A DNA stretch of 5,612 nucleotides, taken from an uncultured Clostridia bacterium. Lineage in GTDB: Bacteria; Bacillota; Clostridia; Peptostreptococcales; Anaerovoracaceae. The stretch covers positions 1 through 5,612 of the forward strand of contig CAKQVC010000151.1 in NCBI GenBank assembly GCA_934277655.1, given 5' to 3'. Below the pieces are notes generated by a model. The model was not told the origin of the DNA. It ran no database searches and saw nothing but the letters and a program-made list of their open reading frames with translations. This document shows, one piece after another, positions 1-5,564 of this stretch; the stretch's first letter is position 1; every line of letters starts with the position of its first letter. The translations under genes were made by a program, and so were the position numbers.

Positions 1-327
1 GAGCTGGAGGCACATGAATGGACCGGAAATGTCCGTCAGCTGAAAAACGTGATCGAAAACATGGTCATCGTCAGCAATAATGAATATCTTCAGACAGAAG
101 ATCTTCCGTGGGAACCGAAGGTTACCGAAAAAGGAGAGGTGGACAGGCTTGTAAAAGACATCGTGGACATCGACAGCCTGACGTTGGCGGAAGCCACCGA
201 GGAGCTTGAAAAAACGATTTTGCGCCGTGCGAAGGAAACCTGCCATTCTACAAGGGAAATGGCTAATAAGCTGGATGTCAATCAATCTACGATTGTGCGG
301 AAACTTCAGAAGTATGGTCTGGACTAA
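1..327 (+). CDS. Sigma-54-dependent transcriptional activator, C-terminal part (5' end outside window)
   Basis: Only the last 108 residues are visible; the reading frame is open from base 1. The fragment begins in the final helices of the AAA+ domain: WTGNVRQLKNVIE (residues 7-19) matches the conserved W-x-GNVR-x-L segment of bacterial enhancer-binding proteins, and R12 is the likely sensor-II arginine. A charged linker follows (about 38-58). Residues 82-107 (HSTREMANKLDVNQSTIVRKLQKYGL) form a TyrR-type helix-turn-helix rather than a Fis-type one. Family members bind upstream DNA and use ATP hydrolysis to open sigma-54 polymerase complexes. The signal-sensing domain lies upstream of the window, so the inducer cannot be read. 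Because a -24/-12 promoter sits about 250 bases downstream on the same strand, its likely target is the adjacent acyl-CoA operon (inference). The family assignment is firm; the target is probable. Confidence 0.9.
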   Translation, partial: ELEAHEWTGNVRQLKNVIENMVIVSNNEYLQTEDLPWEPKVTEKGEVDRLVKDIVDIDSLTLAEATEELEKTILRRAKETCHSTREMANKLDVNQSTIVRKLQKYGLD

Positions 328-345
328 GTATTCCTTTTAGCATAA

Positions 346-374
346 TTGCAGGAATGCATAATGCAGAATTGCAA
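346..374. promoter_or_regulatory. Nested dyad of four TGCA motifs, candidate activator binding site
   Basis: The sequence reads TTGCA-N4-TGCAT-A-ATGCA-N4-TGCAA and is symmetric about base 360. The outer arms are 346-350 and 370-374; the inner arms are 355-359 and 361-365. TGCA begins at 347, 355, 362 and 370, with spacings of 8, 7 and 8. The arms are separated by non-complementary N4 spacers, which fits a multi-site protein operator better than an RNA hairpin. It lies about 230-255 bases upstream of the predicted sigma-54 start, somewhat far but possible for an enhancer. That the neighbouring activator binds it is inference. Confidence 0.45.
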
Positions 375-431
375 GAAATTTAACGTTCTTCATGGGAATG
401 ACTGCAGAAAATATAAAGAAATATTTTTTAT

Positions 432-447
432 GATGCCGCCATGCATC
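432..447. promoter_or_regulatory. Inverted repeat GATGC-N6-GCATC, candidate enhancer site
   Basis: Perfect 5-base arms (432-436 and 443-447) are separated by six bases. The centre is about 160 bases upstream of the predicted sigma-54 transcription start, within the distance usual for enhancer-binding proteins. One arm shares the TGCAT half-site seen in the larger dyad at 346-374. Five-base arms occur by chance fairly often, so the call rests mainly on position and shared half-site. Confidence 0.3.
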
Positions 448-534
448 GAAAAAAACGTATCAGGCCGACAGTTTGAAAATCCAATAAAAAATACTGTTTA
501 CTGGAAGCGTTGAAATTAAAGGGATTGAAGAATT

Positions 535-572
535 AAGCAGAACGAATCGGGAAAAATTCGTTCTGCTTTTTT
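535..572 (+). terminator. Rho-independent terminator
   Basis: A perfect 13-bp stem pairs 535-547 (AAGCAGAACGAAT) with 556-568, around an 8-base loop (548-555). It is followed directly by a T-run to 572. This is a strong intrinsic terminator on the + strand. It most likely ends the transcript of the upstream regulator, whose stop codon is about 208 bases earlier, and insulates the operon from read-through. Confidence 0.88.
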
Positions 573-574
573 GG

Positions 575-591
575 TTGGCTTGATTTTTGCA
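575..591 (+). promoter_or_regulatory. Sigma-54 (-24/-12) promoter
   Basis: The sequence TTGGCTTGATTTTTGCA matches the sigma-54 pattern TGGCAC-N5-TTGCA. The invariant GG is at 577-578 and the invariant GC at 589-590, with the required 12-base offset between them. The -24 element differs from consensus at two less critical bases (TGGCTTG for TGGCACG), and the -12 element TTGCA is perfect. The predicted start is near base 602, giving a leader of about 71 bases before the first gene. The sigma-54 activator gene immediately upstream supports the call. Confidence 0.8.
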
Positions 592-672
592 TATATCTAG
601 AACAAAGCCTTTGGGCATTGGAAAAAACTAAATCAGCAATGATAAATTATAAGATTATGGAGGAATAAGCAC

Positions 673-1527
673 ATGATTAAGAAAGTTGGCGTTGTAGGCG
701 CCGGAATGATGGGAGCAGAAATCGCACTTTGTTTTGCAAGGGCAGGATATGACACAGTTCTCAGTGATATAACACAGGAACTGGCAGACAATGGCAAGGT
801 AAAGCAGGCAGCTGTTCTGGACAAAAATATCAAGAAAGGCAGAATTACAGAAGAAGATAAGACTGCAACTCTTGCACGCGTACATGCAACTGCTGACATG
901 AAAGACATGGCAGACTGTGATCTGGTCATCGAAGCAGCACTGGAAGTTCTGGAAGTAAAGAACAACATTTTCAAACAGCTGGATGAGATCTGCAAGAAGG
1001 AAACGATCCTGGCAAGCAACACTTCTTCAATTTCGATCACAAAGCTTGCAGCAGCAGTTTCAGAGGAAAGAAAGCCGCAGTTCATCGGTACACACTTTAA
1101 TTCACCGGCAAGCGTTATGAAGCTTGTAGAGGTTATTCCGGCGCTTCTGACTGCAGAAGAAACGATTGAAGAGGTATATCAGCTTCTGGTAGCGATCGAA
1201 AAAGAACCGGTTAAGGTAAAAGACGTTGTAGGTTTCGGACTGAACAGAATTTTCCACTGCATGTATCTGGAAGCATGCCGTCTGGTAGAAGAAGGCGTAT
1301 GTTCTGTTGAAGATGTTGATAAGATTTGCAAATATGGTCTTGGTCATCCGATGGGAATTTTTGCACTTCTGGATATTACCGGCCACAACCTGAACCAGCA
1401 GGTAGATGAAATTCTGTTTGCAGAATATGGCGACAGATTCAGACCAAGCCCACAGATCAGAAGACTTGTTGATTCTGGAAGACTGGGAAGAAAGTCCGGA
1501 GCAGGTTTCTACGATTACAATAAATAG
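673..1527 (+). CDS. 3-hydroxyacyl-CoA dehydrogenase (short HAD/FadB-type), atypical active-site motifs
   Basis: The 284-residue product has the length of monofunctional NAD-dependent 3-hydroxybutyryl-CoA dehydrogenases, which oxidise an (S)-3-hydroxyacyl-CoA to the 3-oxo form in the cytoplasm. The Rossmann fingerprint GAGMMG is at 9-14 and the VIEAA segment at 85-89. SNTSS at 115-119 carries the active-site serine. By alignment from memory with the human enzyme, H141, E153 and N191 match the catalytic His, Glu and Asn with exact spacing. The C-terminal helical domain runs from about 185 to 284 and ends in the usual GRKSGAGFYDY. Two signature segments are changed: HFFNPxP is replaced by HFNSPAS (141-147), and PGFxxNR by VGFGLNR (186-192). 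The chemistry is therefore probably retained but the acyl substrate may not be 3-hydroxybutyryl-CoA. The start is set by TGGAGGA at 658-664, eight bases before ATG. It is the first gene of the operon. Confidence 0.88.
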   Translation: MIKKVGVVGAGMMGAEIALCFARAGYDTVLSDITQELADNGKVKQAAVLDKNIKKGRITEEDKTATLARVHATADMKDMADCDLVIEAALEVLEVKNNIFKQLDEICKKETILASNTSSISITKLAAAVSEERKPQFIGTHFNSPASVMKLVEVIPALLTAEETIEEVYQLLVAIEKEPVKVKDVVGFGLNRIFHCMYLEACRLVEEGVCSVEDVDKICKYGLGHPMGIFALLDITGHNLNQQVDEILFAEYGDRFRPSPQIRRLVDSGRLGRKSGAGFYDYNK

Positions 1528-1533
1528 GAGACA

Positions 1534-1540
1534 GGGAGGA
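1534..1540 (+). promoter_or_regulatory. Ribosome binding site fixing the crotonase start
   Basis: GGGAGGA lies six bases before the ATG at 1547. The reading frame stays open upstream to 1406, inside the dehydrogenase gene, but the extra 47 residues do not resemble the family. This site and the family-typical N-terminus beginning MSQVIYKKEDNIAVI select 1547. Confidence 0.8.
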
Positions 1541-1546
1541 AAGAAA

Positions 1547-2314
1547 ATGTCCCAGGTAATTTATAAAAAAGAAGATAATATTGCCGTAATCTCCATTGAC
1601 CGTCCAGAAGCACTGAATGCACTCAGCCGTGACATTGTGGACGAGATCGACAAGATTATAGACGAAATACAGAAGGATTCTGACATTCGGTGCGTTGTGC
1701 TTCATAGCGACAAGAACTTTGCAGCGGGTGCTGACATCAAAGGCATGGCGGAATGTAATGAAGAAGAGGCGAAAGTTTTTTCCTTTACTCCAACTTTCAA
1801 CAAGATTGAGAAACTTCCGCTTCCGGTTATTGCAGCGATTGAAGGATACGCACTGGGTGGCGGCATGGAATTTGCGTTGACAGCAGATATTCGTATCGCA
1901 GGCAGAACCGCTAAAATGGGATTCCCGGAAGTAACGCTGGGCATCTTCCCGGGTGCAGGCGGAACCATCCGTGCGCCGAGAATCTGCGGAGAAGCATTTG
2001 CCAAGGAACTGATCTTTACCGGCGATGCTGTCAGTGCAGACAGAGCACTCCAGATGGGACTTGTAAACCAGGTAGTTGAAGAAGGCGAGGCTCTGGCCGC
2101 TGCAATGAAGATGGCAGGAAGAATCGCAAGACGCGGACCTGTTGCGATCCGCATGGTTAAGGATGTTGTAACGAGAGGCATCCAGGAACCGGACATGGAA
2201 AAAGCAATTGACATCGAAACAAAAGCATGGCCGAAACTGTTCAACACGGAAGACCAGAAAGAGGGCATGAGAGCATTTATCGAAAAACGCAAGCCAGTTT
2301 ACAAAAATAAGTAG
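1547..2314 (+). CDS. Enoyl-CoA hydratase, crotonase family
   Basis: The 255-residue product has the usual crotonase length. Such enzymes add water across the double bond of a 2-enoyl-CoA, giving the 3-hydroxyacyl-CoA that the preceding gene product could oxidise. The early DRPEALNAL segment is at 18-26. The first oxyanion-hole loop is FAAGADIKGM (58-67) and the second is ALGGGMEFA (102-110). E108 and E128 (in FPEVTLG) match, with the right 20-residue spacing, the two catalytic glutamates of rat mitochondrial hydratase (E144/E164), so hydratase activity is expected rather than isomerase or hydrolase. FPGAGGT is at 134-140. The C-terminal helical part (about 198-255) is complete. It starts 19 bases after the dehydrogenase stop. 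Crotonyl-CoA is the obvious candidate substrate, but chain length and side groups cannot be read from the sequence. Confidence 0.92.
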   Translation: MSQVIYKKEDNIAVISIDRPEALNALSRDIVDEIDKIIDEIQKDSDIRCVVLHSDKNFAAGADIKGMAECNEEEAKVFSFTPTFNKIEKLPLPVIAAIEGYALGGGMEFALTADIRIAGRTAKMGFPEVTLGIFPGAGGTIRAPRICGEAFAKELIFTGDAVSADRALQMGLVNQVVEEGEALAAAMKMAGRIARRGPVAIRMVKDVVTRGIQEPDMEKAIDIETKAWPKLFNTEDQKEGMRAFIEKRKPVYKNK

Positions 2315-2326
2315 GAGGCGTGGCAC

Positions 2327-3559
2327 ATGGAAGAAAAAAAATTGACATCAAAAGAATTATTACAACAGTTAACAGAAAAACACTATAACGGCGCACTGCA
2401 GGCAAAGGCAGAAGGCAAGCCAGTTGTATGGGCTACTTCAATTTGTCCGAATGAACTTCTGGACGCAATGGATCTGGCTACCGTATATCCGGAAAACCAT
2501 GCTGCAGCCATCGGTGCAAGAAAAGAAGCGATGAAGTTCATCGAGCATTCCGAAGGAATTGGGTACAGTGCAGACATCTGTTCTTATGCCAGAGTTAACA
2601 TGGGCTATGTTGATCTGAAGCATGCAGAAGCACAGGATATCCCTATGCCGGATCTGATCTTCAGTTCATCCAATATCTGTCATACTGTATTAAAATGGTA
2701 TGAAAACATTGCAAAGAAGCTGAACATCCCGATGATTCTTTTCGATATGCCGTTTAATCATACTTATGAAGTACCTGACAATGCGACGCAGTATATCAGA
2801 GGACAGCTTGAAAATGCTATCCGCCAGCTGGAAGATTTCACAGGAAGAAAAATGGATTACGACAAGCTGGGCGAAAAAATGAAGATGAACAATGCTACTT
2901 GCGAATGGTGGAAAAAAGCCACTGACTGGGGTAAAGTAACACCTTCCCCGCTGAACGGCTTTGATATGTTCAACTATATGGCTATGATCGTATGTATGAG
3001 AAGCTCCGAGGATGGACACAAGCTTTTCAAACTCTGGTACGAAGAATTGAAAGAAAAGGCAGAACAGGGAAAAGGCCCATGGAACAGCGCAGAAGAACAG
3101 TACAGAATCATCTGGGACGGCATCGCATGCTGGCCACACCTTTCCACAACTTTCAAATTGCTTAAAAAATATGGAATCAACATGGTAACCAGCACCTATC
3201 CGAACAGCTGGTACAAGGTATATGAAACAAACGATCTGGACGGAATGGCAAGAAGCTATACCGGCAACTATGCAAACAGAAACCTTGATTACGGCAGCGA
3301 CCAGATGGAAAGACTGATTAAAGATTTCAATGTAGACGGTGTTGTTTTCCATAGTAACAGAAGCTGTAAGCTGATGGACTTCAGAACATATGAAGTTCAG
3401 AGAAGAATCACAGAAAAGACCGGATGCCCGTCCGTTATCTTCGACGGCGACCAGACAGACCCGAGAGTATTCAGTGATGCACAGTATGAAACCAGAATTC
3501 AAGCTTTAGTTGAAATGATGGAAAAGAACAAAGAAGCAAAGAGAAGAGGTGACATCTAA
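2327..3559 (+). CDS. hadB: 2-hydroxyacyl-CoA dehydratase alpha subunit (HadB/FldB type)
   Basis: The 410-residue product is the substrate-binding half of an oxygen-sensitive [4Fe-4S] dehydratase that converts an (R)-2-hydroxyacyl-CoA to a 2-enoyl-CoA through a ketyl radical. Its length matches clostridial HadB (2-hydroxyisocaproyl-CoA) and FldB (phenyllactyl-CoA). C85 (DICSYAR), C118 (SSNICHT) and C347 (NRSCKLM) correspond to the three cysteines that hold the alpha cluster in HadB and leave one iron free for substrate. S38 and E56 (YPENHAA) correspond to active-site residues reported for HadB, recalled from the structure. Further family segments are KWYENI (123-128), SPLNGFDMFNYMA (207-219) and FDGDQTDPRVFSDAQYETR (372-390). 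The start has TAGGAGG at 2312-2318, overlapping the crotonase stop. The stop overlaps the beta start by one base. The symbol denotes family similarity; the real substrate is unknown. Confidence 0.92.
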   Translation: MEEKKLTSKELLQQLTEKHYNGALQAKAEGKPVVWATSICPNELLDAMDLATVYPENHAAAIGARKEAMKFIEHSEGIGYSADICSYARVNMGYVDLKHAEAQDIPMPDLIFSSSNICHTVLKWYENIAKKLNIPMILFDMPFNHTYEVPDNATQYIRGQLENAIRQLEDFTGRKMDYDKLGEKMKMNNATCEWWKKATDWGKVTPSPLNGFDMFNYMAMIVCMRSSEDGHKLFKLWYEELKEKAEQGKGPWNSAEEQYRIIWDGIACWPHLSTTFKLLKKYGINMVTSTYPNSWYKVYETNDLDGMARSYTGNYANRNLDYGSDQMERLIKDFNVDGVVFHSNRSCKLMDFRTYEVQRRITEKTGCPSVIFDGDQTDPRVFSDAQYETRIQALVEMMEKNKEAKRRGDI

Positions 3560-4689
3560 TGGGCTATCAGGAGACAATCAAAAAACTGTGTGATGCAGGG
3601 TTAAATCCGGGGAAAACGATTGCACAGACAAAAAAAGAAACAGGTAAAGAATTAGTTGGATGTTTCCCGATCCATACACCAGAGGAAATTGTTTATGCAG
3701 CAGGATGCATACCAGTAGGCATGTGGGGCGGAACAACAGAAATCCAGCTGGCAGACAAATATCTGCAAAGCTTCTGCTGCTCCATCATGAGAACCAATAT
3801 TGAGTTCGGCATGAGAGGCGTTTACGATGAACTGAAAGCAGTTATCATCCCGACTTTCTGCGATACTTTAAAATGCATCGTAGAAAACTGGAAAGTAGCT
3901 GTTCCACAGGTTCCGACCATTGCAATGGCTTATCCGCAGCACAGAGATCTTCCGGCAGGCGTGGACTTCATGATCAGTGAAACCAAGAGAGTAAAACACG
4001 AACTGGAAATGATCCTCGGAAAGATTATCGTAGAGGAAGAAGTTGAAGCAGCTTTTGAGGTTTATGAAGACTATAGAAAGACTATGAGAGAGTTCACAGA
4101 AGTTGCGGCACAGCATCCGGAGATCATCGGTGCTAAGACCCGTCATCTGATCATCAAGGCTGGACAGTTCATGGATAAGGCAGTTTATACCAAAGATGTG
4201 AAAGAAATCATCGAAGGATTGAAAGCCGAACCTGCATCAAACTTCAAGGGTACGAAAGTGATCGTAACCGGTCTTCTGTCAGAACCAGTTGAAGTGCTGG
4301 AAATCTTTGAAGAAAATGATGTTGCAATTGTAGGCGATGATCTGAGCATGGGTTCTCGTCTGTGGAGAACGCCGGCAAGGGATACTGATGAAGATGTGTA
4401 CCATAAGATGGCATATATCGTAGCAGACCAGAGAGGCGATACTTTCCTGTATGAACCAAAGAAAACAAGAGGTCAGATGCTGATCGACATGGTAAAAGAA
4501 AAGAGTGCGGATGCTGTTGTTGTTATGATGATGAAGTTCTGCGATCCGGAAGAATATGACTATCCGATTTACAAAGCAGAGCTGGAAGAAGCAGGTGTAC
4601 CGGAACTTTATCTGGAAATTGACCAGCAGCTGACGACATTCGAGCAGATCAGAACAAGAGTACAGAGCTTTACGGAAATGCTTCTCTAA
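3559..4689 (+). CDS. hadC: 2-hydroxyacyl-CoA dehydratase beta subunit (HadC/FldC type)
   Basis: The 376-residue product is the second subunit of the heterodimeric dehydratase and carries its own [4Fe-4S] cluster, which relays the electron from the activator to the alpha cluster. Length and sequence follow HadC/FldC. Visible family segments are GCFPIHTPEEIVYAAGCIPVG (34-54), FCCSIMRTNIEFG (72-84), PTFCDTLKC (98-106), YEPKKTRGQ (298-306) and MMKFCDPEEYDYP (324-336). The likely cluster ligands are a cysteine of the C73/C74 pair, C101 and C328. The C-terminal LEIDQQLTTFEQIRTRVQSFTEML (352-375) is typical of the family. Its ATG shares a base with the alpha stop (TAATG) and sits behind AGAGGTG at 3545-3551 inside the alpha gene, so translation of the two subunits is probably coupled, giving equal amounts. 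No expected domain is missing. Confidence 0.92.
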   Translation: MGYQETIKKLCDAGLNPGKTIAQTKKETGKELVGCFPIHTPEEIVYAAGCIPVGMWGGTTEIQLADKYLQSFCCSIMRTNIEFGMRGVYDELKAVIIPTFCDTLKCIVENWKVAVPQVPTIAMAYPQHRDLPAGVDFMISETKRVKHELEMILGKIIVEEEVEAAFEVYEDYRKTMREFTEVAAQHPEIIGAKTRHLIIKAGQFMDKAVYTKDVKEIIEGLKAEPASNFKGTKVIVTGLLSEPVEVLEIFEENDVAIVGDDLSMGSRLWRTPARDTDEDVYHKMAYIVADQRGDTFLYEPKKTRGQMLIDMVKEKSADAVVVMMMKFCDPEEYDYPIYKAELEEAGVPELYLEIDQQLTTFEQIRTRVQSFTEMLL

Positions 4690-4701
4690 TCAATATTTGA
4701 A

Positions 4702-4726
4702 CCCTTCAGAGTGAAATTCTGCTGGG
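4702..4726 (+). other. Interrupted hairpin in the beta subunit-activator gap
   Basis: The 60-base gap between the beta subunit stop and the activator start can fold. CAGA (4707-4710) pairs with TCTG (4718-4721) and CCC (4702-4704) with GGG (4724-4726), separated by a two-by-two internal mismatch and closed by a 7-base loop. No T-run follows, so it is not a standard terminator. It could affect mRNA processing or activator expression, but it is weak and may be chance. Confidence 0.25.
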
Positions 4727-4734
4727 GCGAGAAC

Positions 4735-4740
4735 AAGAGG
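4735..4740 (+). promoter_or_regulatory. Ribosome binding site fixing the activator start
   Basis: AAGAGG, followed by AAAAG, ends nine bases before the ATG at 4750. A GTG at 4711 in the same frame would add 13 residues rich in Lys and Arg that family members lack, and no good binding site precedes it. The ATG gives the standard N-terminus MFLGIDIGSSSTK. Confidence 0.75.
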
Positions 4741-4749
4741 AAAAGAAAA

Positions 4750-5523
4750 ATGTTTTTAGGAATAGATATCGGATCGTCATCAACGAAAGTGGCGATTATT
4801 GACGATAACAAACAACTTGTGGGGGTTTCGGTACTCAATCTGGGTACCGGGACAACCGCTTATGAACAGGTCATTGCCGATGCATTAGAACAGGCACACG
4901 CTACGAAGGATGACATCGAATATACTATTGCAACAGGCTATGGAAGAGTAAATTACAAGGACGCAGACAAGCAGATCACAGAAATTACCTGTCATGCGAA
5001 GGGCGTAAATTACCTTACCGAAAATGCGAAAACCATTGTCGATATTGGAGGGCAGGATGCAAAAGTCATCAAGCTTGATAAAAACGGCAAAGTGGCTAAT
5101 TTCGTTATGAACGAAAAATGTGCGGCAGGAACAGGAAGATTTCTGGAGGTTATGGCGAGAGTGCTGGGATGCACATTAGATGACCTTTCAGGTCTTGCAG
5201 ATAAAGCAACCAAAGAAATTTCCATCAACAACGTATGTACCGTTTTTGCAGAAAGTGAAGTTATTTCAAGACTTGCTGCAGGCGAGGATATTTCTAATGT
5301 GGCAAGAGGCGCTCATGTTGCGATCGCAAAACGAGTTATGGGCATGTGCAATCGTGTCGGCTATGAACCGAAAGTTGTCATGACGGGAGGCGTTGCCTTA
5401 AATGCAAATATGGTACAGGCACTTTCGAAAGAAATGGGCTGTGAAATCGAAGTAGCACCACACTGCCAGGCGGCAGGAGCTATAGGTGCAGCGGCTTTTG
5501 CATACGAATACTATAACAAATAA
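4750..5523 (+). CDS. hadI: 2-hydroxyacyl-CoA dehydratase activator, [4Fe-4S] ATPase (HadI/HgdC type)
   Basis: The 257-residue product has the length of HgdC, HadI and FldI. These homodimeric proteins of the ASKHA (acetate kinase-Hsc70-actin) fold use ATP to drive one low-potential electron into the dehydratase. GIDIGSSSTK (4-13) is the phosphate-1 motif, ATGYGR (61-66) is family-typical, DIGGQDAKVI (98-107) is phosphate-2, and MTGGVALNANM (211-221) is the adenosine motif. C124 (NEKCAAGTGRF) and C163 (NVCTVFAESEV) match the two cysteines that, one pair from each monomer, hold the single cluster at the dimer interface. Only one activator subunit is present, with no BcrA/BcrD-like pair, arguing for a dehydratase rather than an ATP-dependent benzoyl-CoA reductase. 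It lies after the dehydratase genes, whereas the had and fld operons place it before them. The electron donor, usually ferredoxin or flavodoxin, is not encoded here. Confidence 0.93.
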   Translation: MFLGIDIGSSSTKVAIIDDNKQLVGVSVLNLGTGTTAYEQVIADALEQAHATKDDIEYTIATGYGRVNYKDADKQITEITCHAKGVNYLTENAKTIVDIGGQDAKVIKLDKNGKVANFVMNEKCAAGTGRFLEVMARVLGCTLDDLSGLADKATKEISINNVCTVFAESEVISRLAAGEDISNVARGAHVAIAKRVMGMCNRVGYEPKVVMTGGVALNANMVQALSKEMGCEIEVAPHCQAAGAIGAAAFAYEYYNK

Positions 5524-5564
5524 GTATCGGAACATGAAAAAATATGACACAAGGAGATGACACA

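Noticed and set aside
473..533. Possible sigma-A promoter (TTGAAA at 473 and 510)
   Set aside because: No acceptable -10 box lies at 16-18 bases from either TTGAAA, and the sigma-54 site explains the operon better.
1457..2326. Long open frame on the minus strand, 289 codons, opposite the crotonase gene
   Set aside because: It overlaps a gene with clear family motifs. The translation is rich in Cys, Phe, His and Ser with no recognisable domain, and it is explained as a shadow of the + strand codon pattern.
2690..3502. Long open frame on the minus strand, 270 codons, opposite the dehydratase alpha subunit
   Set aside because: Same reasoning: it lies wholly antisense to a well-supported gene and its product has no recognisable motifs.
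4711..4749. GTG at 4711 as an alternative activator start
   Set aside because: It adds 13 basic residues absent from HgdC/HadI relatives and has no good ribosome binding site; the ATG at 4750 has both the right site and the standard N-terminus.
2327..5523. ATP-dependent benzoyl-CoA reductase instead of a 2-hydroxyacyl-CoA dehydratase
   Set aside because: Those enzymes have two different activator-type subunits (BcrA and BcrD). Here there is one HgdC-type activator, and both catalytic subunits follow HadB/HadC closely in length and cysteine pattern.
5534..5560. Eight-codon reading frame (MKKYDTRR) just before the last gene, possible leader peptide
   Set aside because: There is no convincing ribosome binding site before it, and its end simply overlaps the binding site of the following gene. 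It is short enough to be chance.
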